Shown here: piece by piece, positions 1-5,928 of the stretch
How positions within the stretch are numbered: the stretch's first letter is position 1
Layout of the letters: every line of letters starts with the position of its first letter
Assembly: GCA_016783865.1 (NCBI GenBank)
Contig: JADHVS010000211.1
Span: forward strand, 1-7,311
Direction of reading: 5' to 3'
Origin: Bacteroidales bacterium
Lineage (GTDB): Bacteria > Bacteroidota > Bacteroidia > Bacteroidales > SM23-62
Length of the DNA stretch: 7,311 bases
Position numbers and translations under genes: made by a program
The notes under the pieces: generated by a model
Seen by the model: the letters and a program-made list of their open reading frames with translations, nothing else
The model's database searches: none
Told to the model about the DNA's origin: nothing

Positions 1-97
1 GCTCACCGGCCATGACACCAATTCCGAAACCACTGTCCTGGGCATAGATTCCAAGTGCGAATAAGGAAACAATAAAGGTTAACAAGAGCTTTTTCAT
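1..97 (-). CDS. N-terminal fragment of an exported, probably outer-membrane protein (cut by window edge)
   Basis: Reading the minus strand from the ATG at 97-95 gives 32 complete codons before the window ends. The residues begin MKKLLLTF, continue as a hydrophobic stretch to about residue 17 and then reach the sequence IYAQ-DSG, a typical type I signal peptide with cleavage after Gln20 as is common in Bacteroidota. The first mature residues (DSGFGIGVMAGE) are glycine-rich and alternate in hydrophobicity, resembling the first strand of an outer-membrane beta-barrel; that assignment is inference from very few residues. The gene starts only 35 bp after the stop codon of the glycerate kinase gene, so it may be its last operon member. 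A weak -7-like box (TTAATTTG, minus strand 136-129) overlapping the kinase stop could also give it its own promoter. No family can be assigned. Confidence 0.7.
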   Translation of the reverse strand, partial: MKKLLLTFIVSLFALGIYAQDSGFGIGVMAGE

Positions 98-132
98 AAC
101 AGTAGACTTTGATTAGTTTAATAATGTTCAAA

Positions 133-1257
133 TTAAATAATTTTCATGGAATACCGGTTAATCAGTTCAATAATATTTTTCCGGGTAACTTCCGGATCCA
201 GATTGACTTCACCTGCGTGATCCTCGATTGAGAAACAATGGCTGAGGGGCTGGTTTTTCAGTGCTTCCTTTTCCAGTCGAACCTGGCCGCAAATGGCAAT
301 TACTTTTTTATTCCGGGATGAGGCCTGCCGGCAAACCCCGTCCACCACCTTCCCTTTAAAGGTCTGGTCATCCATCCTGCCTTCGCCCGTAATGATCACA
401 TCTGCTCTGTTAACCTGTTCTGCAAAATTGGTCTGGTCCATGACCATTTTAATGCCATTCACCAGCTTCGCGTTCAGGAATATCATGGCACCGGCCCCCA
501 TGCCTCCGGCAGCCCCGGCACCAGGGAATGTGTTTATGTCGCGGTTATATTTTGAGTCCACCACTTCGGCAAAATTTCGCAAACCATTATCCAGATCCTT
601 GACCTGTTCAGGATTGGCTCCTTTCTGTGGGGCATAAACATATGCTGCACCGTTCTCACCATATAACGGATTTTCCACATCACAGGCAACGGTCACCTCA
701 ATTTCTTCCAGGAAAAAAAACAGGTTGGAATCGTCGATTCCGGCTATCCGGACCAGGTTTTTCCCGACAGGTTCCAGGTGAGTTCCATTCTTATCTGCGA
801 AACTATACCCCAGGGCAGAAGCCATACCTATACCGGCATCATTCGTGGCACTTCCCCCGATCCCGAGCAGGATCTTCCGTGCTCCCCTGTGGATGGCATC
901 CCTGATCAATTCTCCCGTACCCAGGGAGGTAGTAAGGGTACAATCCCTCTCTTCCTCGGTCAGAAGCCTCAAACCGGATGCTGCCGACATTTCGATAAAG
1001 GCAGAAAGCCCGTCCCCGGAGATCCCATATGTTGCATTGATTGAACGTAAAAGCGGATCATGCACAACTGCCTCAACCATCCGGCCATTCATATGTTTGG
1101 TAAGTATCTGTGCCGTACCATCCCCGCCATCGGCCAGTGGAAACGGAATGACTTCAATGGAAGGATCCACGGCATGTAATCCTTCCACAATGGCTTCAGT
1201 TACTTCTTCTGCCGTAAGACAACCTTTAAACTTATCAGGAGCAATTAAAATTTTCAC
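133..1257 (-). CDS. glxK: Type I glycerate kinase (GlxK/GarK family)
   Basis: Phosphorylates D-glycerate with ATP, normally to 2-phosphoglycerate, feeding glyoxylate, glycolate, sugar-acid or serine breakdown into lower glycolysis; cytoplasmic. The call rests on family motifs in order: KILIAPDKFKG at the N-terminus, LADGGDGT near residue 45, GIGGSATNDAG near 135, DVENPLYGENGAA near 195, GAAGGMGAGA near 250 and ITGEGRMDDQTFKGK near 290. The length of 374 residues is that of a complete family member. The reading frame is open up to a TTG at 1269, but the GTG at 1257-1255 places the start directly before KILIAPDK, exactly where family members begin, so I prefer it; no in-frame ATG exists there and no Shine-Dalgarno is visible. 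It follows the sensor gene by 98 bp filled by a tandem repeat, and may be cotranscribed with it. Whether the product is 2- or 3-phosphoglycerate is not readable from sequence; the 2-kinase is the usual activity of this family. Confidence 0.93.
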   Translation of the reverse strand: MKILIAPDKFKGCLTAEEVTEAIVEGLHAVDPSIEVIPFPLADGGDGTAQILTKHMNGRMVEAVVHDPLLRSINATYGISGDGLSAFIEMSAASGLRLLTEEERDCTLTTSLGTGELIRDAIHRGARKILLGIGGSATNDAGIGMASALGYSFADKNGTHLEPVGKNLVRIAGIDDSNLFFFLEEIEVTVACDVENPLYGENGAAYVYAPQKGANPEQVKDLDNGLRNFAEVVDSKYNRDINTFPGAGAAGGMGAGAMIFLNAKLVNGIKMVMDQTNFAEQVNRADVIITGEGRMDDQTFKGKVVDGVCRQASSRNKKVIAICGQVRLEKEALKNQPLSHCFSIEDHAGEVNLDPEVTRKNIIELINRYSMKII

Positions 1258-1357
1258 TTCAAAAATCAAAAATCCATGTTCCTTGTTCGGTGTTCATCTT
1301 TCTTTCTTCTTCACTTCAAAAATCAAAAATCCATGTTCCTTGTTCGATATTCATCTT
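1253..1357. repeat. Imperfect tandem direct repeat, two 48-bp copies with 57-bp period
   Basis: Copy 1 is 1253-1300 and copy 2 is 1310-1357. The first 37 bases of each copy are identical and the remainder differs at only two positions (1290/1347 and 1292/1349); a 9-bp spacer (1301-1309) lies between. Copy 1 covers the probable GTG start codon and leader of the glycerate kinase gene; copy 2 runs into the stop codon of the upstream sensor gene. On the minus strand each copy carries an ACAAGGAACATGG stretch followed by repeated TTTTTGA. In copy 2 the duplicated GTG opens only a six-codon frame that ends at TGA. It may be a local duplication or a member of a dispersed intergenic repeat family; the window alone cannot decide. 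Confidence 0.9.
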
Positions 1358-4300
1358 ATTCTTCTATGTGAACCCCAATCACCAAAATATCATCAACCTG
1401 CTCATGCGGTTTTCCATCCGGATCAGGAACGGCTTTCCAATCTTCAATGTTCTTGTCGAGGATCCCCTTCTGTTCCGACATCGGCTTTTCACGGATCGAT
1501 AGAAGCAGATTTTTAAGGGTCTTATACATGAACTTTTTCCCATTGGGACCGCCAAACTGGTCGGCATACCCATCGGAGAACATATAGAAACAGTCACCCG
1601 GTTTAAGGTCGATGGTATTGCAGGTGAAATCATCCAGCTTTTCATAGTGGCCCACAGGCATCCGGTCGGCTTTTGTCTCACTCAGTTCGTCATCACGGAT
1701 CATATACAATGAGTTATGTGCCCCCGCAAATTCCATGTTTTTCTTTTCAAAATCGATCACGCACAATCCCATATCCATCCCGTCCTTCTGCTCCCCATAT
1801 GCCCCTGTTTGCGACAGGGCACTGATCACATTGTCACGAAGCTGGTCAAGGATCATTCCAGCCGAATATATGTTTTTCTCATTCACTATTTTGTTCAGGA
1901 AGCTGACACCCAGCATGCTCATGAAAGCCCCGGGTACGCCATGGCCTGTGCAATCAGCCGCCACAATGATAATCTTGTTGCCTTTGTCGGCCAGCCAGTA
2001 AAAGTCGCCGCTTACAATATCCCTTGGCTTGAACAGGATGAAATATTCAGGGACTCTCTTCCTGATGGTCTCTATTTTGGGCATAACGGCTGTCTGGATA
2101 CGCTGGGCATAGTGAATGCTGTCGGTTATCTCCTTCTTCTGCTCTTCCAGGATAACATTCTTCTCCCTGATTTCAGCGGTCCTTTCCCTCACAATCTGTT
2201 CCAGCCTTTCATTTTTTCTTTTTAACCTGATCAGTGCAATCTGGATGGCAATATATATGATGAGTACTAACAGGACGAAATAACCTGCAAATGCCCAGAT
2301 AGTCTGGTACCATGGAGGAGCAATGGAAAAAGTAAAGGTTGCCGTGTCGCTTTCCACCCCATAAATATTTCTTGATTTAATCCGGAACGTATAATCCCCC
2401 GCATGTAGGTTGGTATAATTCACAAAGGATTGGACAGACCAGGGAGAAAAAGATTCATCATATCCTTCAAGAAAATATGAATAGGTCGTTTTTGATTCGT
2501 CATCGTAAAATGGTGATGCAAACTGGAACCGGATATCATTCCATCCATACGACAAAACAGGAAGAAATCCTTCCGGCTGTTTCAGGGATATGATAGATTT
2601 CTCTCCCGTTCCATCATCGGCCATGAAGGCACCATTAAAGATAAGCGAGTCTGTTCTGGCAGTTACCTCCCGGATCAGGGTATTGAAATCCTGGCTGAAG
2701 TCTTTATTATAATCCAGTTGAAACCGTATCAGTCCGTCCGCAGCACCAATCCAGCATAAGCTTTCTCCATCAGGATATATACAATTTATCTTTCCCATGT
2801 CGATCCCGCTGAATCGTCTCGACAATATGGTATCAGTCATGTCATTCGGAATATACCCCAGGTTGTTATCGAAATTGATCCATGTTCTTTTCTTATCTTC
2901 CGTTATTAAATAAACGGGTACGGTAATCGCATGGTCATAAATATTTTTTCCCTCGAAAAATCCCCTTGTGAAATCAGGATCATCCTTGAGTGAATCCGGC
3001 AGGTTCATCCTGATGGCCTCTTCATCATTGAATCCGAATATCCCTGTTCGCGATCCGAACAGTACTGAGTCACGAAAGGGGAAGGGTAATACCCAATCCT
3101 CATTCAGGCCGTCAAATTCACCGGAATACCAGGTTGTCTCATGGCTCAGGTCATCCTTAACCACTACCTTGATCGCTCCCTGGAAACTGGTTCCCAACCA
3201 AAGCTCCGTCCCGTCATACAGGGTACTTTTGTTCTCACAGATCTCCTTGATCTCTGCGCGGGTATCTTCGAATACCTTCACCTGTCTCCAGTTTAGCTTT
3301 TTTTGAAAAGCAGTCAATCCCTGGTTTCCTCCGACAAACAACAGTTGTTTTTCAGGTAGATACAGCAGTGTGAAGGCGTCCATGTCTGAAATCCTTGTTA
3401 TGCCGGAGCCCTGCAGCTGAAACAGGCCGGCATTGGTAGCGATGATCAGGTCGCGGCCTGTTTCAACCAGGTCCCATACCTGGTGTGCAAAATGGGGTAA
3501 TGGTTCGAATTCAATCGACCGGGTGAGTTGCTTGTTATCCTTCTGGATAAACAGGCCATTTGTTGTTCCGACACAGATAAGCCCGTTGTGCCTGATTACA
3601 GCATTGATATTTCCACTCAATCCCGATTCTTCCTGGTAGTATGATAAGGGGGATGCGTAGTCTATCCTTGCAATTCCATTATTCATTGCACTCCAGATTT
3701 TTTTACTGCGGTCCTGGTAAATCTGTTTTACATCGTTGACCCTCAGACCGGTATTCTGATTGATGATATTGAGTATTTTCCCGTTTGTATCGGTAATGAT
3801 GATCCCTTCATTGAGCGAATTGAAGGCCAGGTTGCCGTCATCCAGTGCGATACCTCCGAAAAGTCCCGCACCGGTCAGAAAAGCATCGTTCTGTGTGTGT
3901 ATGGGAATAATACTTCCCGAAGAAAGATCCGGATCATAAATAAAAAAACCTTTTTCCATTGTGGCAATAAAGATCTTGCCGCTGGTCTGAACCGGAAGCA
4001 TAGCAAAGATCCCCAGGTTGGCAAACATTTCTCCGCCGGGGATCTCTGCAAACTCACCATTGTCCCATTGCATCAATCCAACCTGGCGTTGCCTGACAAA
4101 AAAATGGTCGTTAACCAGGAAAGAGGTGTGGAATGAATAATCGGGCCAGATGGCCTGGATGGAATCATCCTCCAGAATATATATACATTCATATGCCTGG
4201 AAATATACTTTACCGTTACCGGCCCATGTTTTCCAGATGGTAGTGAAAAACTGGTCATCTTCGGGCAACGATTGAGAAAGAGAAATATAATTGAGATTGC

Positions 4301-4625
4301 CTGTATTATCGGGAGCCAGGTAACCAAAATCATTTTGTGAACCGACGTAGATGGTTCCGTTCTGATCTTTTGCAAGGGAGGTGACATAAGCTCCGCGCCT
4401 GACCGGGATAAAACGCCATGATACACCATCATACTCCAGGATCCCGTTGGCATTCCCGGCGAAAACAACATCCCTGTCATCCAGGATGATGGACAGGTTC
4501 AATTCCTGGTATCCCCGGCCATATTCCTTGTTGGTATAGTTGGTAACAGGCAGTTTGATGTTCTGGGAATAGGAAGATGAGAGGAGCATGAACAAGAGCA
4601 GGCCACCAATAATTTTTACTTTCAT
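1356..4625 (-). CDS. Membrane sensor: Reg_prop beta-propellers, Y_Y_Y domain, TM helix, SpoIIE/PP2C phosphatase
   Basis: A 1089-residue signalling protein. Residues 1-20 form a signal peptide ending SSSYS-Q. Residues about 25-640 contain degenerate propeller blades, for example NGILEYDGVSW at 60-70, a DQNGTIYVGS strand near 87-96, VNDVKQIYQDRSKKIW at 296-311 and GLICVGTTNGLF at 348-359. A Y_Y_Y (triple-tyrosine) domain spans about 695-768, with YFLEGYDESFSPWS at 717-730 and YTFRIKSRNIYG at 745-756. One transmembrane helix lies at about 776-798, followed by a charged coiled coil at 800-835. The C-terminal SpoIIE-type serine/threonine phosphatase (about 855-1087) keeps the metal-binding acidic residues: D874 in VSGDFYW, D891 in AADCTGHG, D1018 in MFSDGYAD and D1078/D1079 in VDDILVIG. 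So periplasmic ligand binding should control dephosphorylation of a cytoplasmic partner, by family knowledge an anti-anti-sigma (STAS) protein; none is encoded in this window. The ATG start has no Shine-Dalgarno; a 7/8 match to the -7 box (TAACTTTA, minus 4657-4650) lies 25 bp upstream. There is no histidine kinase domain. Confidence 0.93.
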   Translation of the reverse strand: MKVKIIGGLLLFMLLSSSYSQNIKLPVTNYTNKEYGRGYQELNLSIILDDRDVVFAGNANGILEYDGVSWRFIPVRRGAYVTSLAKDQNGTIYVGSQNDFGYLAPDNTGNLNYISLSQSLPEDDQFFTTIWKTWAGNGKVYFQAYECIYILEDDSIQAIWPDYSFHTSFLVNDHFFVRQRQVGLMQWDNGEFAEIPGGEMFANLGIFAMLPVQTSGKIFIATMEKGFFIYDPDLSSGSIIPIHTQNDAFLTGAGLFGGIALDDGNLAFNSLNEGIIITDTNGKILNIINQNTGLRVNDVKQIYQDRSKKIWSAMNNGIARIDYASPLSYYQEESGLSGNINAVIRHNGLICVGTTNGLFIQKDNKQLTRSIEFEPLPHFAHQVWDLVETGRDLIIATNAGLFQLQGSGITRISDMDAFTLLYLPEKQLLFVGGNQGLTAFQKKLNWRQVKVFEDTRAEIKEICENKSTLYDGTELWLGTSFQGAIKVVVKDDLSHETTWYSGEFDGLNEDWVLPFPFRDSVLFGSRTGIFGFNDEEAIRMNLPDSLKDDPDFTRGFFEGKNIYDHAITVPVYLITEDKKRTWINFDNNLGYIPNDMTDTILSRRFSGIDMGKINCIYPDGESLCWIGAADGLIRFQLDYNKDFSQDFNTLIREVTARTDSLIFNGAFMADDGTGEKSIISLKQPEGFLPVLSYGWNDIRFQFASPFYDDESKTTYSYFLEGYDESFSPWSVQSFVNYTNLHAGDYTFRIKSRNIYGVESDTATFTFSIAPPWYQTIWAFAGYFVLLVLIIYIAIQIALIRLKRKNERLEQIVRERTAEIREKNVILEEQKKEITDSIHYAQRIQTAVMPKIETIRKRVPEYFILFKPRDIVSGDFYWLADKGNKIIIVAADCTGHGVPGAFMSMLGVSFLNKIVNEKNIYSAGMILDQLRDNVISALSQTGAYGEQKDGMDMGLCVIDFEKKNMEFAGAHNSLYMIRDDELSETKADRMPVGHYEKLDDFTCNTIDLKPGDCFYMFSDGYADQFGGPNGKKFMYKTLKNLLLSIREKPMSEQKGILDKNIEDWKAVPDPDGKPHEQVDDILVIGVHIEE

Positions 4626-4715
4626 GATATAAATATTCAGGGGTTGGAATAAAGTTAAGACTTATACTGAAATATTTGATTTTTCAGCTATTTTTCTGTA
4701 GCGGTGATTTTTTTG

Positions 4716-4745
4716 CCTACTTTTTTCATCCAGGAAAAAAGTAGG
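4716..4745. repeat. Perfect 11-bp inverted repeat (hairpin 1)
   Basis: The arms CCTACTTTTTT (4716-4726) and AAAAAAGTAGG (4735-4745) are exact reverse complements around an 8-nt loop. G-U wobbles could extend the stem by a few pairs in a plus-strand RNA. It lies in the 153-bp gap between two minus-strand genes, immediately next to a second, GC-rich hairpin. Neither strand has a T-tract directly after the stem, so it is not a standard terminator by itself. The two hairpins together look like a compact palindromic intergenic element. Confidence 0.85.
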
Positions 4746-4752
4746 TGGGGGT

Positions 4753-4773
4753 CCAGGGGGCAACGCCCACTGG
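4753..4773 (-). terminator. GC-rich hairpin (hairpin 2) downstream of the exported-protein gene, possible terminator
   Basis: Arms 4753-4761 and 4765-4773 pair over nine positions with one mismatch (4757/4769) around the triloop 4762-4764. The structure begins only 5 bp after the stop codon of the minus-strand exported-protein gene. A run of six T residues on the minus strand (4740-4735) follows about 12 nt after the stem, further away than in a canonical Rho-independent terminator. The hairpin therefore probably impedes transcription or protects the 3' end, but it may equally be part of a dispersed palindromic repeat with hairpin 1. Confidence 0.45.
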
Positions 4774-4778
4774 TAAGT

Positions 4779-5576
4779 TTAGTCCTTCTTCAGCCCAAAC
4801 TCCTTCTCAAGATAATACATCACATCCTCTTTATCCGGCTTGCCGTAGAATTCAAAGATGTATCCGGAGATATTGTTGACTTTTGAGTTATAGGAGCTTT
4901 CTTTTGATTCATCCAGGATGATCCGGACCTCGGGATTGAGTTCATCCGGCTCGGGGAAGATCAGGACAAAATCACTGATATATGCCGGTTCTCCATCTCT
5001 CAGGTAGTTGAGTGTCATAACCGGAATCTCCAGTCCGGGTATCGGATTGCCGTCAATCGTCAGAATGCTTTCCCTTGAGAGAATAAGCTTGGTCCCCTCA
5101 GAATCCAGCTTTTTATTGATCTCTTCACCTGCGTAATTAAATGTCAGGTAAAAGAAATTATTATCATTCATCGGGAAGGCATTTGGATTGACATGATAAC
5201 TGGCTGAATGGATAATGGTAAGATATTCACTGAACTGGTTCTCCAGATCTGCCTGGTTATTGATAGCGCCACCCCTCGTGCTCAGGTTGCTCATGGCCGG
5301 AAGGAAATTGGAGTTGCCGGATGACAGATCGTCGTAATTTTCCGGAGTAAGAATGAACCGCCCTGAATTGGGATTGATAACGGCAGCCCTCGAATTCTGG
5401 GTCTGGAAAGAAAGGTTCTCATCTTCCGCAAATACATCACCCTGAGCCATGGAGTTACCGGAAGTTACATAAATGATCTGACCATTGACTTTAATGACCC
5501 TGTAATTATCCTGTGATAAAAGGTTCTGGGAGAAAACCAGGATCATTACCAATGGAAGAATTATTGCTTTTCTCAT
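4779..5576 (-). CDS. Exported protein of unknown function with possible FecR-like N-terminal domain
   Basis: A 265-residue protein that I do not recognise as a named family. Residues 1-21 are a signal peptide (MRKA, hydrophobic core, then NLLSQ), so it should be periplasmic or surface exposed; there is no lipobox cysteine and no later membrane helix. Residues about 25-76 (YRVIKVNGQIIYV, GDVFAEDENLSF, SRAAVINPNSGRFIL) have the rhythm of small beta domains related to FecR-like repeats seen in Bacteroidota exported proteins; this is a weak resemblance. Residues 77-115 are rich in Ser and Asn and probably a flexible linker. The rest is a mixed alpha/beta region ending in an acidic helix with KEDVMYYLEKEFGLKKD. 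The ATG is preceded by an AT-rich leader and a perfect -7 box. It precedes the propeller sensor by 153 bp on the same strand, but a hairpin pair lies between, so cotranscription is uncertain. Confidence 0.85.
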   Translation of the reverse strand: MRKAIILPLVMILVFSQNLLSQDNYRVIKVNGQIIYVTSGNSMAQGDVFAEDENLSFQTQNSRAAVINPNSGRFILTPENYDDLSSGNSNFLPAMSNLSTRGGAINNQADLENQFSEYLTIIHSASYHVNPNAFPMNDNNFFYLTFNYAGEEINKKLDSEGTKLILSRESILTIDGNPIPGLEIPVMTLNYLRDGEPAYISDFVLIFPEPDELNPEVRIILDESKESSYNSKVNNISGYIFEFYGKPDKEDVMYYLEKEFGLKKD

Positions 5577-5600
5577 GGTATTAGTTTTTGTTCACTTACG

Positions 5601-5608
5601 CAAAGATA
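5601..5608 (-). promoter_or_regulatory. Bacteroidota-type -7 promoter box for the exported-protein gene
   Basis: The minus strand reads TATCTTTG, an 8/8 match to the Bacteroidota sigma-ABfr -7 consensus TAnnTTTG. It lies 24 bp before the ATG at 5576, predicting a leader of roughly 18-20 nt without a Shine-Dalgarno. No TTTG -33 element is present at the expected 19-21 bp spacing, where the terminator hairpin described separately sits instead, so the assignment relies on the -7 box alone. Confidence 0.45.
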
Positions 5609-5613
5609 ATACC

Positions 5614-5648
5614 AAAAAAAAGAAGTTGCTTATAAAAACAACTTCTTT
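5614..5648 (-). terminator. Intrinsic terminator on the minus strand with no annotated gene upstream
   Basis: A perfect 10-bp stem is formed by 5619-5628 and 5639-5648 around a 10-nt loop. Read on the minus strand, the second arm (CAACTTCTTT) runs straight into more T residues, giving eight consecutive T (5621-5614), the classic Rho-independent layout although the stem is only moderately GC-rich. On the plus strand only three T follow the stem and there is no gene upstream, so the functional direction is minus. It sits between the divergent intergenic region and the -7 box of the exported-protein gene. It therefore terminates either a short non-coding transcript or a leader. Confidence 0.65.
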
Positions 5649-5717
5649 GTGGCTCTGATGCTGTAAAAGGAAAGTGCTCAAGGAGTACTCTAAACCCCCT
5701 GAATTTAAGGTTGCTCG
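5614..5717 (-). ncRNA. Candidate small RNA or attenuated leader in the divergent region
   Basis: The interval is bounded by a sigma-54-like promoter (predicted start near 5717) and the intrinsic terminator ending at 5614, giving about 104 nt. No ATG occurs on the minus strand within it, so it is unlikely to encode a peptide from a standard start. Near its middle, 5673-5679 and 5683-5689 form a 7-position dyad around AAG; on the minus-strand RNA one pair is an A-C mismatch. A GGGGG run occurs near the 5' side. An alternative start is a 7/8 match to the -7 consensus (TAAGTTTT, minus 5751-5744). Read-through of the terminator would put this transcript in front of the exported-protein gene, so an attenuator is the main alternative. 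No similarity to a known RNA family was recognised. Confidence 0.28.
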
Positions 5718-5727
5718 ACACTATATA

Positions 5728-5743
5728 GCCAAGCATTGTGCCA
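5728..5743 (-). promoter_or_regulatory. Candidate sigma-54 (-24/-12) promoter, minus strand
   Basis: Read on the minus strand from 5743, the sequence is TGGCAC, five bases, then TTGG and C. The -24 element is a perfect match to TGGCAC-N5-TTGCW. The -12 element has GG where GC is expected at exact GG-N10 spacing; a GC occurs one base further. The site points towards the orphan terminator and away from the adjacent NtrC-family gene. The imperfect -12 element keeps confidence low. Confidence 0.3.
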
Positions 5744-5796
5744 AAAACTTAAATGCCATATAAACAGCTATTTATCGTGTGCTGTAAAACATGCTG

Positions 5797-5834
5797 TGTA
5801 TATTATTTTCACATTAGTGTGTAGAAAATATACA
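5797..5834. promoter_or_regulatory. Imperfect dyad, possible activator-binding site
   Basis: Left arm 5797-5810 and right arm 5824-5834 pair over 11 positions (TGTATA plus TTTTC against GAAAA plus TATACA) with a 3-nt bulge at 5803-5805. An inner dyad CACA-TTAG-TGTG lies at 5810-5821. Its centre is about 98 bp upstream of the predicted sigma-54 start and about 114 bp upstream of the response-regulator ATG, distances normal for enhancer-type sites. Function is inferred from symmetry and position only. Confidence 0.3.
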
Positions 5835-5889
5835 GATTTATTACCTTTATGCTGATTAATTAAGTTGCAGTCGGCACAAATAAACATGC

Positions 5890-5916
5890 AACTTGCAACC
5901 TGTAACTTGCAACCTG
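5890..5916. repeat. Tandem repeat of a 13-mer just before the response-regulator start
   Basis: AACTTGCAACCTG occurs exactly at 5890-5902 and again at 5904-5916 (14-bp period). The overlapping TGCAACTT at 5887-5894 is the reverse complement of AAGTTGCA at 5862-5869, so an RNA leader could fold back on itself. The repeat ends 12 bp before the ATG at 5929 and explains why the reading frame stays open upstream of the true start, with translated residues (QPVTCNL) unlike any receiver domain. Confidence 0.8.
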
Positions 5917-5928
5917 CTTAAGAGTAAC

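Larger units (their letters stand above)
5649..5928. other. Divergent intergenic region without a recognisable gene
   Basis: No convincing coding frame lies between the terminator at 5614-5648 and the response-regulator ATG at 5929. The region holds the candidate sigma-54 promoter and small RNA on the minus strand, an imperfect dyad at 5797-5834, repeated TGCTGT hexamers at 5780-5785 and 5792-5797, an inverted AAGTTGCA/TGCAACTT pair at 5862-5869 and 5887-5894, and a tandem 13-mer before the start codon. Base composition is more AT-rich than the flanking genes. The plus-strand promoter of the regulator gene is not clear; the best match to a -7 box is TACCTTTA at 5842-5849 (7/8), without a good -33 element. 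Confidence 0.6.

Noticed and set aside
293..1044. Several plus-strand open frames of 88-114 codons opposite the glycerate kinase gene
   Set aside because: They are antisense to a well-supported kinase gene, rich in Pro, Ser, Arg and Cys, and show no domain or start signal; they are frame shadows.
1258..1269. TTG at 1269 as the glycerate kinase start
   Set aside because: It adds four residues before the conserved KILIAPDK start of the family; GTG at 1257 fits better, though start mapping could overturn this.
845..1516. 223-codon plus-strand frame crossing the kinase start, the tandem repeat and the sensor 3' end
   Set aside because: It is antisense to two strong genes and stays open partly because the 57-bp repeat is a multiple of three; its repeated peptide (KIKNPCSLF) merely reflects the DNA repeat.
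4704..4886. 60-codon plus-strand frame across the hairpin pair
   Set aside because: It consists of palindromic repeat sequence and antisense coding DNA, with no recognisable protein features.
5871..5890. GGCAC followed by TGCA near 5873-5890 as a plus-strand sigma-54 promoter for the regulator gene
   Set aside because: The spacing between the GG and GC dinucleotides is about 3 bp too long (GG-N13-GC instead of N10).
5893..5928. N-terminal extension of the response regulator to the TTG at 5893
   Set aside because: The extension is encoded by a tandem intergenic repeat and precedes a normal receiver N-terminus beginning at the ATG at 5929.
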